This document shows positions 17,687 through 27,037 of a DNA stretch of 64,000 bases, in pieces; positions within the stretch are counted from its first letter, which is position 1; each line of letters starts with the position of its first letter. Source of the DNA: JALUZX01 sp964561605 (GTDB lineage: Bacteria; Planctomycetota; UBA1135; JALUZX01); the NCBI GenBank assembly GCA_964561605.1, contig CAZLQD010000037.1, forward strand, positions 1-64,000, given 5' to 3'. The notes beneath the pieces were generated by a model. The model did not search any database and was not told the origin of the DNA. It was given only the letters and a program-made list of their open reading frames with translations. Position numbers and translations under genes: made by a program.

Positions 17687-19756
17687 CTACTTCCAGTCCG
17701 AGACCACTTTGCCGAAGTACTTGTTCCGCGGCTCGACAAGGCGGACCTCGACGGGGCCCTTGTAGGGATTGCGGACGTTCAGGTCCATCGGGGAGAACAC
17801 GACGTCCCGGATCCCGAAGTTCCGGATCTGGGCTCTCTTGGCGGCCAGGTACCGGTTGAGCTCGGCCGCCCCCTTGGCCACCTTCATCCGCCCCACCTTC
17901 TTGCCGTTCCCCTTGCCGCCCCTCCGGACGAAGACGAAGGGCTGGGGCGTCCCCTCCCAGATGTCCAGGTAGACCTCGCCGCCGGCGCCGAAGATCTTGA
18001 CCGACATTCCGTCCACCCTGAGATTCCTGCCCGCCGCGGAATACGTGAAATCCAGCTTGTAGGGAGCCCCGCACTTGACGATCGTCTCCTTGCCGGGTTT
18101 CACCTCGTAGACGGGAGCCTTCCCCGAGGAGATGCTCACCACCTTCGCCTGGGAGCCCCTGCCCTTGAGGATGAGCCCGCCGATCACCCGGTAACGGCCC
18201 GCCGGGACCTCCACGCCCTTGGGATTGGCGGCGAGGTCGAAATAAGCCCCCGAGAAGACCGTCACCTCACCCAGGATGAAGTGGACCGGCTTGGCCGACT
18301 TGGGCCCCTTGAACTGGAGCTTGAGCCTTCCCAGGGGGGTGGTGGACATATCCAGTTTCCGGAACTTGGCGGTCATCCCGGAGAACTTGAACTTGTAATA
18401 TCCGTCGGCGAGGAGGATGAAGTCCGAGAAGGGAACGACATCCTTGGAGCCTGGAAGGACCATGGAGTCGGTGATCAGCACCGAGTAAGGCTTGTGGTGG
18501 GGAAGGGAGAAGCCCACAGGGGCGTCGCCGAAGGCCCCCGAGGCGTTCTCGTCGATGAAGAGGAGCTTCTGGCCCTGGATGTTCACCTCCAGGCAGGTGG
18601 CGCCCCGGTAGTTCAAGGAGGCCTGGGGGTGCCTCCCCGCCGAAGGGGCCAGATTCACGGGCACACCCGAGAGGTTCTCCTGGCTCCCTCCCACCCAGAA
18701 GAAGAGGGCGCCCTTGGTCTTCTCGCCCCCGATCGTCCTGGGGAAGATGCAGAGCCTGGGCTTCCCCCCCACCTTCACCCGCACGTCGGGCTTGCCGTCC
18801 ACGTTGGAGTCCAGCCAGTATTCGCTGGGCTTGAGACGCATGATCCTGAGTTCGGGCTCGAAGCCGTAGAACTTGCCGATCCCCTGGTCCGTGCCGGGCT
18901 TGTAGATCCCCCGGATGAAGACGTATCGCCAGAGGATGGGACTCGCCGCCGTCACGGAGCTCACGCCCCGGTCGAACCGGGTCCAGGCCTTGAACTTCCC
19001 CTTCACCCTCACCCACCTGGAACCGGGGGCGTAGCGAAGCTCCGGCCCGGCCGTCTTCCCGGCCCCCGGCCGCGCCCCCGCCTGCTCCAGGCTCTTCCCC
19101 TGCTCCTTCAGGCGCTTCAAGCCCCGGTAGGTGCCCCAGGCGTTGGCCCAGTTCGCATCGATCTTGAAGTCCCAGGCCTGGCGGCACTTCACGAACTTGT
19201 CGAGGATCTGGAAGATCTTCTCGTTGCTCTTCCCCTTGGGATTCCTGCTCTCCAGGAACCAGAGATCCGAATAACACTGGGAGGCCATGAGGAGTTCGCC
19301 CAGGTCCTCGTACTCCTTGGCAAGCTGGGTCAGGGCCGTATAGGCCTCGGCCCAGGCGTCGGCCTTCCCGTTCTGGAAGGCCCGGATCCTTCCCAGGGCG
19401 GCGTTGAACTTCTGGTTGAGTTCGTGGAGCCGGGCCACGGCATCGGGGCCGCCCTTGGTGTAGAAGGCCTCCATGTGCTCCAGCAAGGAAGTCTTCATGG
19501 CCGTCTTGAAGACCTCCTTCATCAGGTCGAACCTGTCCCGGGTGACCTTGTCGTCCGGGTTGGCCGCCAGGGTCTCCAGCATCTGCCTGGCGTAGTTCAA
19601 GGCCCGCCCGGGCTGCTTGGAGATGATTCTGGCCATGGCGGCCCGGTCTCCCAGGGAGGCGGCCTCGTCGAAGGCCTTTCGGAAGCCCTGGGCCCTCGAA
19701 GGGGCCGCCGGAAGAAGAAAGAGCACGAGAAACAGAAGGAAGCCGAGCCTGGACAT
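17687..19756 (-). CDS. Secreted protein of unknown function (689 aa)
   Basis: Not recognised. The protein has a clear signal segment (MSRLGFLLFLVLFLLPAAPS, cleavage near SRAQG), a charged helical part (about 25-215) with many Ala, Lys and Glu, and a long beta-rich remainder. The beta part includes YWLDSNVDGKPDVRVKVGG, which looks calcium- or propeller-like, and ENLSGVPVNLAPSAGRHPQ. AGGAAGG precedes the ATG with good spacing. It sits between the rhomboid gene (78 bases upstream) and serS (11 bases downstream) on the same strand. The domain order suggests an extracellular or periplasmic structural role, but nothing proves one. Confidence 0.8.
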   Translation of the reverse strand: MSRLGFLLFLVLFLLPAAPSRAQGFRKAFDEAASLGDRAAMARIISKQPGRALNYARQMLETLAANPDDKVTRDRFDLMKEVFKTAMKTSLLEHMEAFYTKGGPDAVARLHELNQKFNAALGRIRAFQNGKADAWAEAYTALTQLAKEYEDLGELLMASQCYSDLWFLESRNPKGKSNEKIFQILDKFVKCRQAWDFKIDANWANAWGTYRGLKRLKEQGKSLEQAGARPGAGKTAGPELRYAPGSRWVRVKGKFKAWTRFDRGVSSVTAASPILWRYVFIRGIYKPGTDQGIGKFYGFEPELRIMRLKPSEYWLDSNVDGKPDVRVKVGGKPRLCIFPRTIGGEKTKGALFFWVGGSQENLSGVPVNLAPSAGRHPQASLNYRGATCLEVNIQGQKLLFIDENASGAFGDAPVGFSLPHHKPYSVLITDSMVLPGSKDVVPFSDFILLADGYYKFKFSGMTAKFRKLDMSTTPLGRLKLQFKGPKSAKPVHFILGEVTVFSGAYFDLAANPKGVEVPAGRYRVIGGLILKGRGSQAKVVSISSGKAPVYEVKPGKETIVKCGAPYKLDFTYSAAGRNLRVDGMSVKIFGAGGEVYLDIWEGTPQPFVFVRRGGKGNGKKVGRMKVAKGAAELNRYLAAKRAQIRNFGIRDVVFSPMDLNVRNPYKGPVEVRLVEPRNKYFGKVVSDWK

Positions 19757-19834
19757 AGAACACCTTCCTCGAAACCAGGGGAAACTCCCCTGGACTTTAG
19801 CCCTCCCGGGTCTACCTGGCAACGGAAAGGCCCT

Positions 19835-20671
19835 TCAGCGGCGCCCCTTGAGCTTGGTGCTCATCTCCTGGAGGAAGCGCCTCTCCTTCTCGGAAAGGGA
19901 GTGAAGTCCCTCCCGTTTCACCTTGTCCAGGAGTTCGTCCATCCTCCGGCGGTCCTCCTCGAGGCGGCGGGCCCTCTCGAGGGCGATCTTCCTGGCCCAG
20001 GACTCGCCCAGGCGGCGGAAGAGGCCCTCGTAGCGCCAGAAGGCGATCCCCATGAGGGCCCCCCCCAGGTGGGCCGCGTCGGCCACCTGGGACCCTCCGC
20101 CGAAACGAATCTCCACCAGCATGTTGTAGACGGCGTAGAGCACCCAGAAGGCCCCGAAGATCCAGGCCCGGACGGGGATGAAGAGGACCAGGATCTCCGC
20201 CATGGGCTGGACCAGGCAGAAGTAGAGGAGGACGCCCGAGACGGCCCCAGAGGCGCCGATGCAAACGCCTCCGCCCCCGCGGACCAGGCTGTAGGCCAGG
20301 TAGAAGACCCCGCCGGCCACACCCGACCCCAGGTAGAGGCGGAGAAACCGCTTGGGGCCGAGCCACCCCTCCACGGTGGTCCCGAAGAAGTACAGGACCA
20401 GCATGTTCAGGAGGAGGTGGAAGAGATTGAGGGGGTCGTGGAAGAACTGGTAGGAGAAGACCTGGAGGGGAAAGAGCCAGGGCGTGGCCGTGTTGAGCCC
20501 GCCGAACTCCAGGATGGTCTGGGGGAAGAGGAAGATCAGGGCCTGGCCCGCCAGGTTGGCCAGGAGGATCCACTTGACCACGGGAGTCAACCCGGGAAGG
20601 AACCTCTGGAAGGAGCCCCCTCCGAACCCTTCCGGCCCCCGGCGCATGTAGTCTCTCTCGATCATGGTCAT
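19835..20671 (-). CDS. Rhomboid-family intramembrane serine protease
   Basis: A 278-residue membrane protein with about six hydrophobic segments between residues 30 and 215. The catalytic dyad is visible: Ser141 in GASG (139-142) and His201 in ADAAHLGG. The HxxxN-like segment FHLLLNMLVLYFFG in helix 2 also fits. Rhomboids cleave transmembrane substrates inside the bilayer. A charged C-terminal tail (about 215-278) is predicted helical and cytoplasmic. GGGGAG lies 8 bases before the ATG chosen; a second ATG lies two codons downstream. It is divergent from folD with a 100-base gap and heads the unit leading to serS. Confidence 0.9.
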   Translation of the reverse strand: MTMIERDYMRRGPEGFGGGSFQRFLPGLTPVVKWILLANLAGQALIFLFPQTILEFGGLNTATPWLFPLQVFSYQFFHDPLNLFHLLLNMLVLYFFGTTVEGWLGPKRFLRLYLGSGVAGGVFYLAYSLVRGGGGVCIGASGAVSGVLLYFCLVQPMAEILVLFIPVRAWIFGAFWVLYAVYNMLVEIRFGGGSQVADAAHLGGALMGIAFWRYEGLFRRLGESWARKIALERARRLEEDRRRMDELLDKVKREGLHSLSEKERRFLQEMSTKLKGRR

Positions 20672-20771
20672 CCATCCTACTCCCCGGCCTTTCCCCCCAG
20701 AAGCTTGAACCCCTGCCGGCTTGTGCAAGAATCCCCGGCGCCCCCCGGACCCAGAGGAAGGGAGACCTCTC

Positions 20772-21656
20772 TTGACGGCGAAGATCCTGGACGGAAAGGC
20801 CCTGGCGGCGAAGCTCGCCCGAACCCTCCTGGAATGGCGGGAGGGCCCCCTGGCGGGGGAACCGGTCCGCCTGGTCTCCCTCTCCCTCGGCGACACTCCC
20901 GCCACGAGCCTCTTCCTCCGAAACCAGGCCAGGACCGCCGCCCGGGTGGGAATCGACTTCGAATCCCGAAACCTTCCCGTGGAGACCTCCGAGGAAGAAC
21001 TGGTCCGGACCATCCTGGCCCTCAACCAGGAGCCCTCCGTGACGGGCATCCTGGTCCAGCGCCCCCTTCCAGCCCACATCGACGCCAGGCGCATCCAGTC
21101 CAAGGTCCACCCCGACAAGGACGTGGAGGGCATGAACCCGGCCAACATCGGGACCATCCTCTACCGCCGGCCCATGCTCTGTCCCTGCACCGCCCTGGCG
21201 GCCTTCCGGATCCTCCTTTCCACGGGCATGGATCCCAAGGGGGCCGAGGCCGTCGTGGTGGGCCACTCGGAGATCGTGGGAAAACCCGTGGCCATCCTCC
21301 TCATGAACCGCCTTGCCACCACCACGGTATGCCACGTGGGGACCCGGGACCTGGCCCGCCATACCAGGGAGGCGGAAATCCTCGTCGTGGCCGTAGGCAA
21401 GGCCGGGCTGGTCAAAGGCGACATGATCCGCCCTGGAGCCACGGTGATCGACATCGGGATCAACCGCGTCCGGGGTGAGGACGGAAAGTGGAAGACCGTG
21501 GGCGACGTGGACTTCCCCTCCGCCCTCGAACGGGCGGGAGCGGTCACCCCCGTTCCCGGCGGAGTGGGTCCAGTGACGGTCATGGTGCTCATGGAGAACA
21601 CCCTCAGGGCCGCCGCACACGCCCGGGGGTTCACCCTGCCGGAGATCGACCTTTGA
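20772..21656 (+). CDS. folD: FolD-family methylenetetrahydrofolate dehydrogenase lacking the canonical catalytic Lys
   Basis: A 294-residue protein of the FolD family, which interconverts methylene-, methenyl- and formyl-tetrahydrofolate. GILVQRPLP, PDKDVEGMNPAN, VVVGHSEIVGKPVA and TPVPGGVGPVTVMVL identify it. In the active-site segment GDTPATSLFLRNQARTAA, the positions of the usual Tyr and Lys are Phe48 and Gln52. The Lys is required for the cyclohydrolase step in characterised enzymes, so this protein may be a dehydrogenase only. The dinucleotide motif has GHS instead of GRS, which could affect cofactor choice. The start is TTG with GGGAG 7 bases upstream; an in-frame TTG 51 bases earlier lacks a site. 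Confidence 0.85.
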   Translation: MTAKILDGKALAAKLARTLLEWREGPLAGEPVRLVSLSLGDTPATSLFLRNQARTAARVGIDFESRNLPVETSEEELVRTILALNQEPSVTGILVQRPLPAHIDARRIQSKVHPDKDVEGMNPANIGTILYRRPMLCPCTALAAFRILLSTGMDPKGAEAVVVGHSEIVGKPVAILLMNRLATTTVCHVGTRDLARHTREAEILVVAVGKAGLVKGDMIRPGATVIDIGINRVRGEDGKWKTVGDVDFPSALERAGAVTPVPGGVGPVTVMVLMENTLRAAAHARGFTLPEIDL

Positions 21657-22114
21657 ACCTCCCCGGGGAACCCTCCAGGGAAGACCCCTGGTACCTGGAA
21701 GGCCTTCGCTTCGAATGCCGCCGTTGCCACGCCTGTTGCAAGGCCCGGGGGGAATACGTCTTCGTCTACATCGAGGACCAGGAGGTGGAGCCCATCGCCC
21801 GGGCCCTCGGACTCTCCCCCAGGGCTTTCCTGAAGCGTTTCTGCACCCGCCACGAGGGAGAGAGGGTCCTTCGTTTCGAAGAGGAACTCTGCCCTCTCCA
21901 CGACGGCCGGGGTTGCCGGGTCCACCCGGTCCGGCCCGTCCAATGCCGGACCTGGCCCTTCTGGCCCGAGAACCTCCAGAGCCGGGAGGCCTGGGAAGAG
22001 AAGGTCGGATCCTTCTGTCCGGGTGCCGGCCGGGGCAGGCTCTGGTCCTTCGCCGAGATCGTCGCCCTGGCCCGGGAGATGGCGGAGAACTCCGGGGAGA
22101 CCTGGAATCCCTGA
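21653..22114 (+). CDS. YkgJ-family cysteine cluster protein
   Basis: A 153-residue cytoplasmic protein of the YkgJ/CxxCxxCC family, whose cysteines are thought to bind zinc or an iron-sulfur cluster; function is undefined. The cluster FECRRCHACC sits near residues 20-30, with further cysteines in RFC, LCPLHDGRGC and QCRTWPF. The likely start is a TTG that overlaps the folD stop by 4 bases (TTGA), so translation is coupled to folD. No better start with a ribosome site is seen. Confidence 0.82.
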   Translation: MNLPGEPSREDPWYLEGLRFECRRCHACCKARGEYVFVYIEDQEVEPIARALGLSPRAFLKRFCTRHEGERVLRFEEELCPLHDGRGCRVHPVRPVQCRTWPFWPENLQSREAWEEKVGSFCPGAGRGRLWSFAEIVALAREMAENSGETWNP

Positions 22115-22249
22115 CCGCCCCGGAACCCCTTTCGTCCTTGATACCTTCTCGTTACACCTCCCCCCTCCCCGGCCCGGAGGCCGGAAAGGAGACTACCTTC
22201 TCTCCCAGGAAAGGATCCTGTTCCTTCTTCAAGTTTCGAGGATCGGGCT

Positions 22250-24067
22250 TTGATCGGAATCGAGTCCAGTAGCGGGACGAAAGGGGGCGACCCCCATGGG
22301 CCACCTCCCCCCCGGGAAAGGTCGGCGGCCGGGGGGAACCTGCTCTCCTTCCTTCTCTTCTCCCTGGCGGCCCTCCTCCTGGTCTACCTCTACGTCGCCT
22401 CCGAGAGGTGCGTATACTTCTGGGATTTCAGCTGTTTCTGGGACAACGCATCCAAGCTTGCCGCCGCTTTCCGCCGGTCCTTCCCGGCCGGGATGGACCT
22501 CCTTCTCTACACGATCCGCGTCCAGGACTACAACTTCATCCTCACCCTTCCCTCCTCCCTGGTCTTCCTCCTTTTGGGAGAATCCCGGCCGGTCTTCATC
22601 CTGAGCCTCACCCTTCTCTACGCAATCCCCGCAGCCTGGCTCCTCCACCGCCTCCTGGCCCGGTTCACCCGGGAGCTGGAGGGGAGGATCCCCTTCCCTG
22701 GTTTCCTCGTCACAGCGGTCCTCCTCCTTCTCTTCCCCATGTTCTGGGCGCCCATCCTCAGGGGATATCCCGGCATCGGCGGGCTGGTCCTGGCCCTCCT
22801 CGTCCTGGGCGTCTACTTCAGGAGTCCCGACACCAGGATCCCCCTCCTCTCGGCCCTCGCCATGGGAGTCCTCCTGGGGGTTCTCCAGCTCTCCCGGAGG
22901 TTCTTCTCCTTCTGGATCGTCTCCTTCTTCCTCCTGGCAGCCCTGGATGCGGGCCGAAGCTTCCTGAAGACCCGGCCCAGGACGCCCCGTACCTTCCTGG
23001 CCACCTTCGGCCCCCTATTCGTTGCGGGCCTGGCAGCCTCCGCCGTGGTCCTGGGCCTGGCCTGGGACTTCGTCCACCGCGCCGCCACGACGGACTACGG
23101 CGACATCTACTCGGCCTACAAGAAGGCCGGAAGCCTGGGAGACGTCCTGGCGGAAATGATCCCGCCCTGGTTCGGCCTCCTGGGCGCCGCCCTCTTCCTC
23201 CTTTCCGCCTCCATCCTGGCCTTCTCGCGGAAATACCGCCGTATCGTCCTCTTCCTGACCTGCCAGGGTATTCTGACGGCCCTTCTCCATGAATCGGTCC
23301 AAGGGATGCGCTGGTCCCACCTCTACCTGGTCCTGCCCACCTTCCTCGTTCCGACGGGGCTCCTCCTCTTCGAGGTCCTGTCCCGCCTGCCCTCCCCCAA
23401 GGCATCCCGGGCCTTCCTGGGTGTCCTGTTTCTCCTTGGAGCCCTCACCACGGGGACCTACTTCGTCCCGGCCCTCCGGCCCCTCCACCACATCCTCTCC
23501 CCCCTCGTTCCCTCCGACCCGGCCTATCCCCTCCAACGGAAGGACGCGGAAGAGCTGGGCCGGCTGGTCTCCTTTCTCCAGGAGAAACTCTCCAAGGCTC
23601 CTCCCTCGGCGAAGATCTACATTCTCTCCTCCTCCGAGCGATTCAACGAGGACACCTTGAGGGAGGCAGGGCGGTCCCTGGGAATCTCCTTCGATTACAA
23701 GGACCGCATCCTGGACCTGGCCGACGTGGACAGGCGGGACGGCTTTCCCGACAACCTGCTGGAGGCGGAGTTCGTCATCCTGGCCTATCCCTTCCAGGGC
23801 AGCCTCTCCCCGGGGGAACAGACCGTCCTCCTGGCGCCGGCCTTCTGTTTCCTCTATGGCATCGGAATCGCCCAGGCCTACCGCCCCTACCCGGAGATCT
23901 TCCGCCTGGAAAGGGGCCTGAAGGTCGCCGTCTTCCGGAGGCAAAGGCCGGTGAAGCCCGCCGAGATCCTGGTCCTCTCCCAGATCCTGAAGATCTTCCA
24001 TCCGAAAAGGCCCTTCATCTACCTACCCCGGGCCTGGAGGAAGAAGGCGGCGGGTTCCCCCAAGTAA
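22250..24067 (+). CDS. Polytopic membrane protein, probable GT-C glycosyltransferase
   Basis: A 605-residue protein with about 11-12 hydrophobic segments, beginning at LLSFLLFSLAALLLVYLYVA (about residue 31), and a soluble C-terminal part from about 430. The first extracytoplasmic loop holds an acidic-aromatic patch, FWDFSCFWDN, in the place where GT-C enzymes (PMT/ArnT type) keep their catalytic Asp. Such enzymes transfer sugars from lipid carriers to acceptors outside the membrane. The start is TTG, chosen for GAGGA at 7 bases; no ATG or GTG fits. A functionally similar protein is encoded at 28382-30088. The family assignment is by topology, not by a diagnostic motif. Confidence 0.65.
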   Translation: MIGIESSSGTKGGDPHGPPPPRERSAAGGNLLSFLLFSLAALLLVYLYVASERCVYFWDFSCFWDNASKLAAAFRRSFPAGMDLLLYTIRVQDYNFILTLPSSLVFLLLGESRPVFILSLTLLYAIPAAWLLHRLLARFTRELEGRIPFPGFLVTAVLLLLFPMFWAPILRGYPGIGGLVLALLVLGVYFRSPDTRIPLLSALAMGVLLGVLQLSRRFFSFWIVSFFLLAALDAGRSFLKTRPRTPRTFLATFGPLFVAGLAASAVVLGLAWDFVHRAATTDYGDIYSAYKKAGSLGDVLAEMIPPWFGLLGAALFLLSASILAFSRKYRRIVLFLTCQGILTALLHESVQGMRWSHLYLVLPTFLVPTGLLLFEVLSRLPSPKASRAFLGVLFLLGALTTGTYFVPALRPLHHILSPLVPSDPAYPLQRKDAEELGRLVSFLQEKLSKAPPSAKIYILSSSERFNEDTLREAGRSLGISFDYKDRILDLADVDRRDGFPDNLLEAEFVILAYPFQGSLSPGEQTVLLAPAFCFLYGIGIAQAYRPYPEIFRLERGLKVAVFRRQRPVKPAEILVLSQILKIFHPKRPFIYLPRAWRKKAAGSPK

Positions 24068-24143
24068 GTCCAGGGGACCCGCTCCTCCCGGTTCCTCTCC
24101 CCCCCCGATCCCTCCCCACACCCTCTTGAGAAGGATCCTGGCC

Positions 24144-26510
24144 TCATTTCAGCCGGAAGGAGACCGAATCGATCTTCTTCTCGATCCTTCCGGTGGTCAT
24201 GTCGAACTGGAGGAACTTGACACGGAAGAGAAGGGTACGGCTCCCATCGGGGTGCTCGTCGATGAAGTACCTTCCCGTCCAGCCGAGGGGAGAAGGAGGC
24301 GAGCCGATCTGCTCGAGGCCCAGGATCTTCCGCCTGGTCCGGAAGGCCGCCAGGAAGAAGAGCTCCTCCTTGTCGCGCCGGTGCTTCCCGTCCCAACGGC
24401 GGTCCACCCCAACCCCGGGCCCCCTGTAGGTGTAGAGTCTCGGGGATTCCTTGTACTTCCAATCCCTTGGAATATACTGTTCCACCTTCCACCAGGCCCC
24501 CGGGGCGCGGACCGTCAGGATGGAACCGTGAACCTCCACCCGGGCGGGGGCCGCCCGGGGCTTGGAAGGCAGGTGGATCCGGAGGGCCGGATCTCCGTAG
24601 AAGGCGGCGTTGAAGAACTGGTAGCGGTAGGGCCCCCCTCTCCCCTCCTTCTTTTCGAGCATCACCACCTTCATGCTGTTCTGGGCATACAGGTAGGCCT
24701 CGCCCAGGGTCTTTCCCGCCAGGATCCCGTTCAGGAGAGCCGTCCTGAAGTGGGCGCCCTGGCCGATTCCCTCCCTGACGTTCCCGAAGAAGGCCACTGC
24801 GCCGTTACGGAGAAGCCTCAACGCAACGGACCGGTGGCGGTCGTCCCTGTCCAGGGCGGCCGCCAGGCACCCTCCTGAATCCACGACGCAGGGGGAGAAG
24901 AGGACCTCCGTGTCCCAGGAAACGGTCTTCCCCCCAAGGCCAAGCCACCAGGAATGGCTGTTGTGGAGAAGAAGGGACGAGCGGGTGAGGGGAGACCAGG
25001 GCCCCACCTCCAGCGGCCCCTCGTGGAGGAAGGGCCCCAGGAATCCCACGTTTCGGAGCAGGGGCGCCGGCGTGCGGGACCAGGCCGCCAGGGAGGCCCG
25101 GTTCTCCCACGAAGGGTCCAGGAGTGCGTCGTAGGCCAGGGAACGGCAGGCCTGGAGGGTGGCCGAAAAGACGTCCTCCGCCACGAACCGCCCCAGGGGA
25201 ATCTCCGCGAAAGGGTCCGGGTCGGCCTGGGCGTAGGGCATGTCGGAAGGAAGGTCCACCATGTCGCCGTCCCTCTTCCGCACCAGGGCGGGGGGAATCG
25301 CCTCGGGCGGACCGACCAGGCAGAGGTGGAAGGCCTTCTGGCCCAGGAGCCTTTCGTAGGATCCAAGCCTCTGCTTCACGAGTCCCGCCGGAGGGCTGGT
25401 CAGTTCCAGGGAGAAAGGGCCCTTCTTCCGGGTCCTGGACTTCAGGCCGAGGACCCATCGCTTTCCCCCGATCTTCACGAGATCGCAGGTCCGGAAAGGG
25501 CCTTCGCCATCGCCCCAGAAGTCCCCGTCCCCGTCGAGATCGAAGCGGACCAGGTGGGGGAAGCGGCCCTTCCCGCCCCCCAGGACGAAAGGGACCCTCT
25601 CCCTCTCCAGGCGCACTTCCCCGCCCCACTTCCAAGAAAGAGGCCGGGGGCAACCCTTGGGGGGGGCCTTCAAGGGCTTGGAAGGAAAGGCCCTCTTCCA
25701 GCGGGTCCGAAAATCCAGGAGGGCGAGCCCACCCTGCCGGCCTGCGGCGAGAAGAGGTGCGGCCAGGGAGAGGCGGCCGCCCCAGCCAAAGTTCCGGTCC
25801 TGCGGATTCGCCGCCGCCAGGTAACGGAGGGGGAGGCCCCGCCCGGCCATCAGGGAGAGGACCTGGTGGGCTCCATGCAAAAGCAACCTCTTGATACCCG
25901 CCGGGAGTCCCTTCACCGGCAGGGAAGCCTCCCGCCCCACCAGGAGGACCTCCCTCACTCCCAGTTCCTTCAAGAGGGGAGGGACCTTCCCCGCCCTCCC
26001 GCCCGGCCCCGGGAAGAAGAGGGGCGCCCCGAGGCGGGCGGCCAGGACCGAGGCGGCCAGACCCGCAGAGTAGTCTTCCCTTCCGCAGAAGACCGCCAGG
26101 GAGGCTCTCTTCCAGAAGGTCCTGGCCAGGACCAGGGCGGCCTCTTCCGCCGAGGAGGCCCTTAGGGGCCTGGCCCAGCCGGGACGGAAGGGCCTCTTCC
26201 CCTTCGGAGGGGCCAACAGGAAGACCTCCCTGGGGCGAAGGCGGGCCAGGAAATCCGACACTTCGGGCCGGACGGCGCAGTCCTCGGGAAGGGCGATCAC
26301 CAGGGGCGCTCCCCCGTTCAGGCGGGCCGCCGCCGGGAGGGCGGCGAGAAAAGCCATGTCCCTCCAGGAAGGCGTCCTCTCCAGGGGTACCAGGATCGAG
26401 CGGACCTCACCCCCGGCGGCGGCCCCAGTTGCGGAGGCAGGGAAGAAAGCCGCCGGGAAAAGGGCTCCCGCCAGGCAAAGGATCCTCCCGGCTCCGGTTC
26501 GAGCCCGCAT
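24144..26510 (-). CDS. Secreted C25 (gingipain-like) peptidase with CWB2-like N-terminus
   Basis: A 788-residue exported protein. After the signal (about 8-30), residues 37-200 resemble a cell-wall-binding-repeat-2 unit (AVFCGREDYSAGLAASVLAA then GAPLFFPG and EVLLVG). A calcium-type loop FDLDGDGDFWGDGE lies near 323-336. Residues 395-645 match the caspase-fold C25 domain: QADPDPFAEIPLGRF, candidate His519 in NSHSWW, candidate Cys541 in SPCVVD, GAVAFFGNVREG and the family hallmark YGDPALRIH. The usual GHG around the His is replaced. It is last of three secreted genes, 1 base after the previous stop. The C-terminal 140 residues are beta-rich and may be a binding or sorting domain. Confidence 0.72.
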   Translation of the reverse strand: MRARTGAGRILCLAGALFPAAFFPASATGAAAGGEVRSILVPLERTPSWRDMAFLAALPAAARLNGGAPLVIALPEDCAVRPEVSDFLARLRPREVFLLAPPKGKRPFRPGWARPLRASSAEEAALVLARTFWKRASLAVFCGREDYSAGLAASVLAARLGAPLFFPGPGGRAGKVPPLLKELGVREVLLVGREASLPVKGLPAGIKRLLLHGAHQVLSLMAGRGLPLRYLAAANPQDRNFGWGGRLSLAAPLLAAGRQGGLALLDFRTRWKRAFPSKPLKAPPKGCPRPLSWKWGGEVRLERERVPFVLGGGKGRFPHLVRFDLDGDGDFWGDGEGPFRTCDLVKIGGKRWVLGLKSRTRKKGPFSLELTSPPAGLVKQRLGSYERLLGQKAFHLCLVGPPEAIPPALVRKRDGDMVDLPSDMPYAQADPDPFAEIPLGRFVAEDVFSATLQACRSLAYDALLDPSWENRASLAAWSRTPAPLLRNVGFLGPFLHEGPLEVGPWSPLTRSSLLLHNSHSWWLGLGGKTVSWDTEVLFSPCVVDSGGCLAAALDRDDRHRSVALRLLRNGAVAFFGNVREGIGQGAHFRTALLNGILAGKTLGEAYLYAQNSMKVVMLEKKEGRGGPYRYQFFNAAFYGDPALRIHLPSKPRAAPARVEVHGSILTVRAPGAWWKVEQYIPRDWKYKESPRLYTYRGPGVGVDRRWDGKHRRDKEELFFLAAFRTRRKILGLEQIGSPPSPLGWTGRYFIDEHPDGSRTLLFRVKFLQFDMTTGRIEKKIDSVSFRLK

Positions 26511-26511
26511 C

Positions 26512-27000
26512 CTATTTGAAGGTAACCACAAGGCCGGGGGTGAGATCGGGCCCGAAGTAGAAACCCACGTAGCGGGCGGCCCCCTGGAGGCGGATCGCCG
26601 CACCGATCAAGGCCGGATCGTTCGGGAGGGGGAAGGTCACCTTGGTGGTCTTCCTGTCATAGGAAAAGGCCCCAAGGGGGAAGACCAGCAGGGCGCATCC
26701 CGGTCGGAGGACGGGGACCGAAACCTGCTTCACCCCCACGACCAGGATCCAGCCGCTGAAATATACGTTCGGGAACCAATGGACGGCCTTGATCTCCACC
26801 TGGAGGGAGCAGGCGGAAGAGCCCTTGAGGAGGGCCGCCACCAGGTAGGGCGGCCTGGCCCCCGCGCCGGGACAGCCCTTGCCGTAAGCCTTTGCCTCGA
26901 TCTTGGTGACCCCTCCGCACCCCTGCGCCCGGGCCGGGGCCGCCAGGAACATCGACCCGAGAAGAAGCACCGGAATTGCGGAATCAAGGAATCTCCTCAT
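26512..27000 (-). CDS. Small secreted single-module protein (planctomycete beta module)
   Basis: A 162-residue exported protein with signal segment (about 5-25, ending PARAQG) followed by one beta-rich module with CGGVTKIEAKAYGKGC and FPLPNDPALIGAAIRLQG. The same NDPAL-G pattern ends the proteins at 45426 and, in variant form, those at 50930, 7982 and 9264. GAGGAGG supports the ATG at 27000 over an upstream TTG. It lies between a secretin-like tail protein and the C25 peptidase. A structural or adhesive role is likely but unproven. Confidence 0.75.
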   Translation of the reverse strand: MRRFLDSAIPVLLLGSMFLAAPARAQGCGGVTKIEAKAYGKGCPGAGARPPYLVAALLKGSSACSLQVEIKAVHWFPNVYFSGWILVVGVKQVSVPVLRPGCALLVFPLGAFSYDRKTTKVTFPLPNDPALIGAAIRLQGAARYVGFYFGPDLTPGLVVTFK

Positions 27001-27037
27001 GGTCAACCCTCCTCGAAAAGGGATACAAGATGCATCC

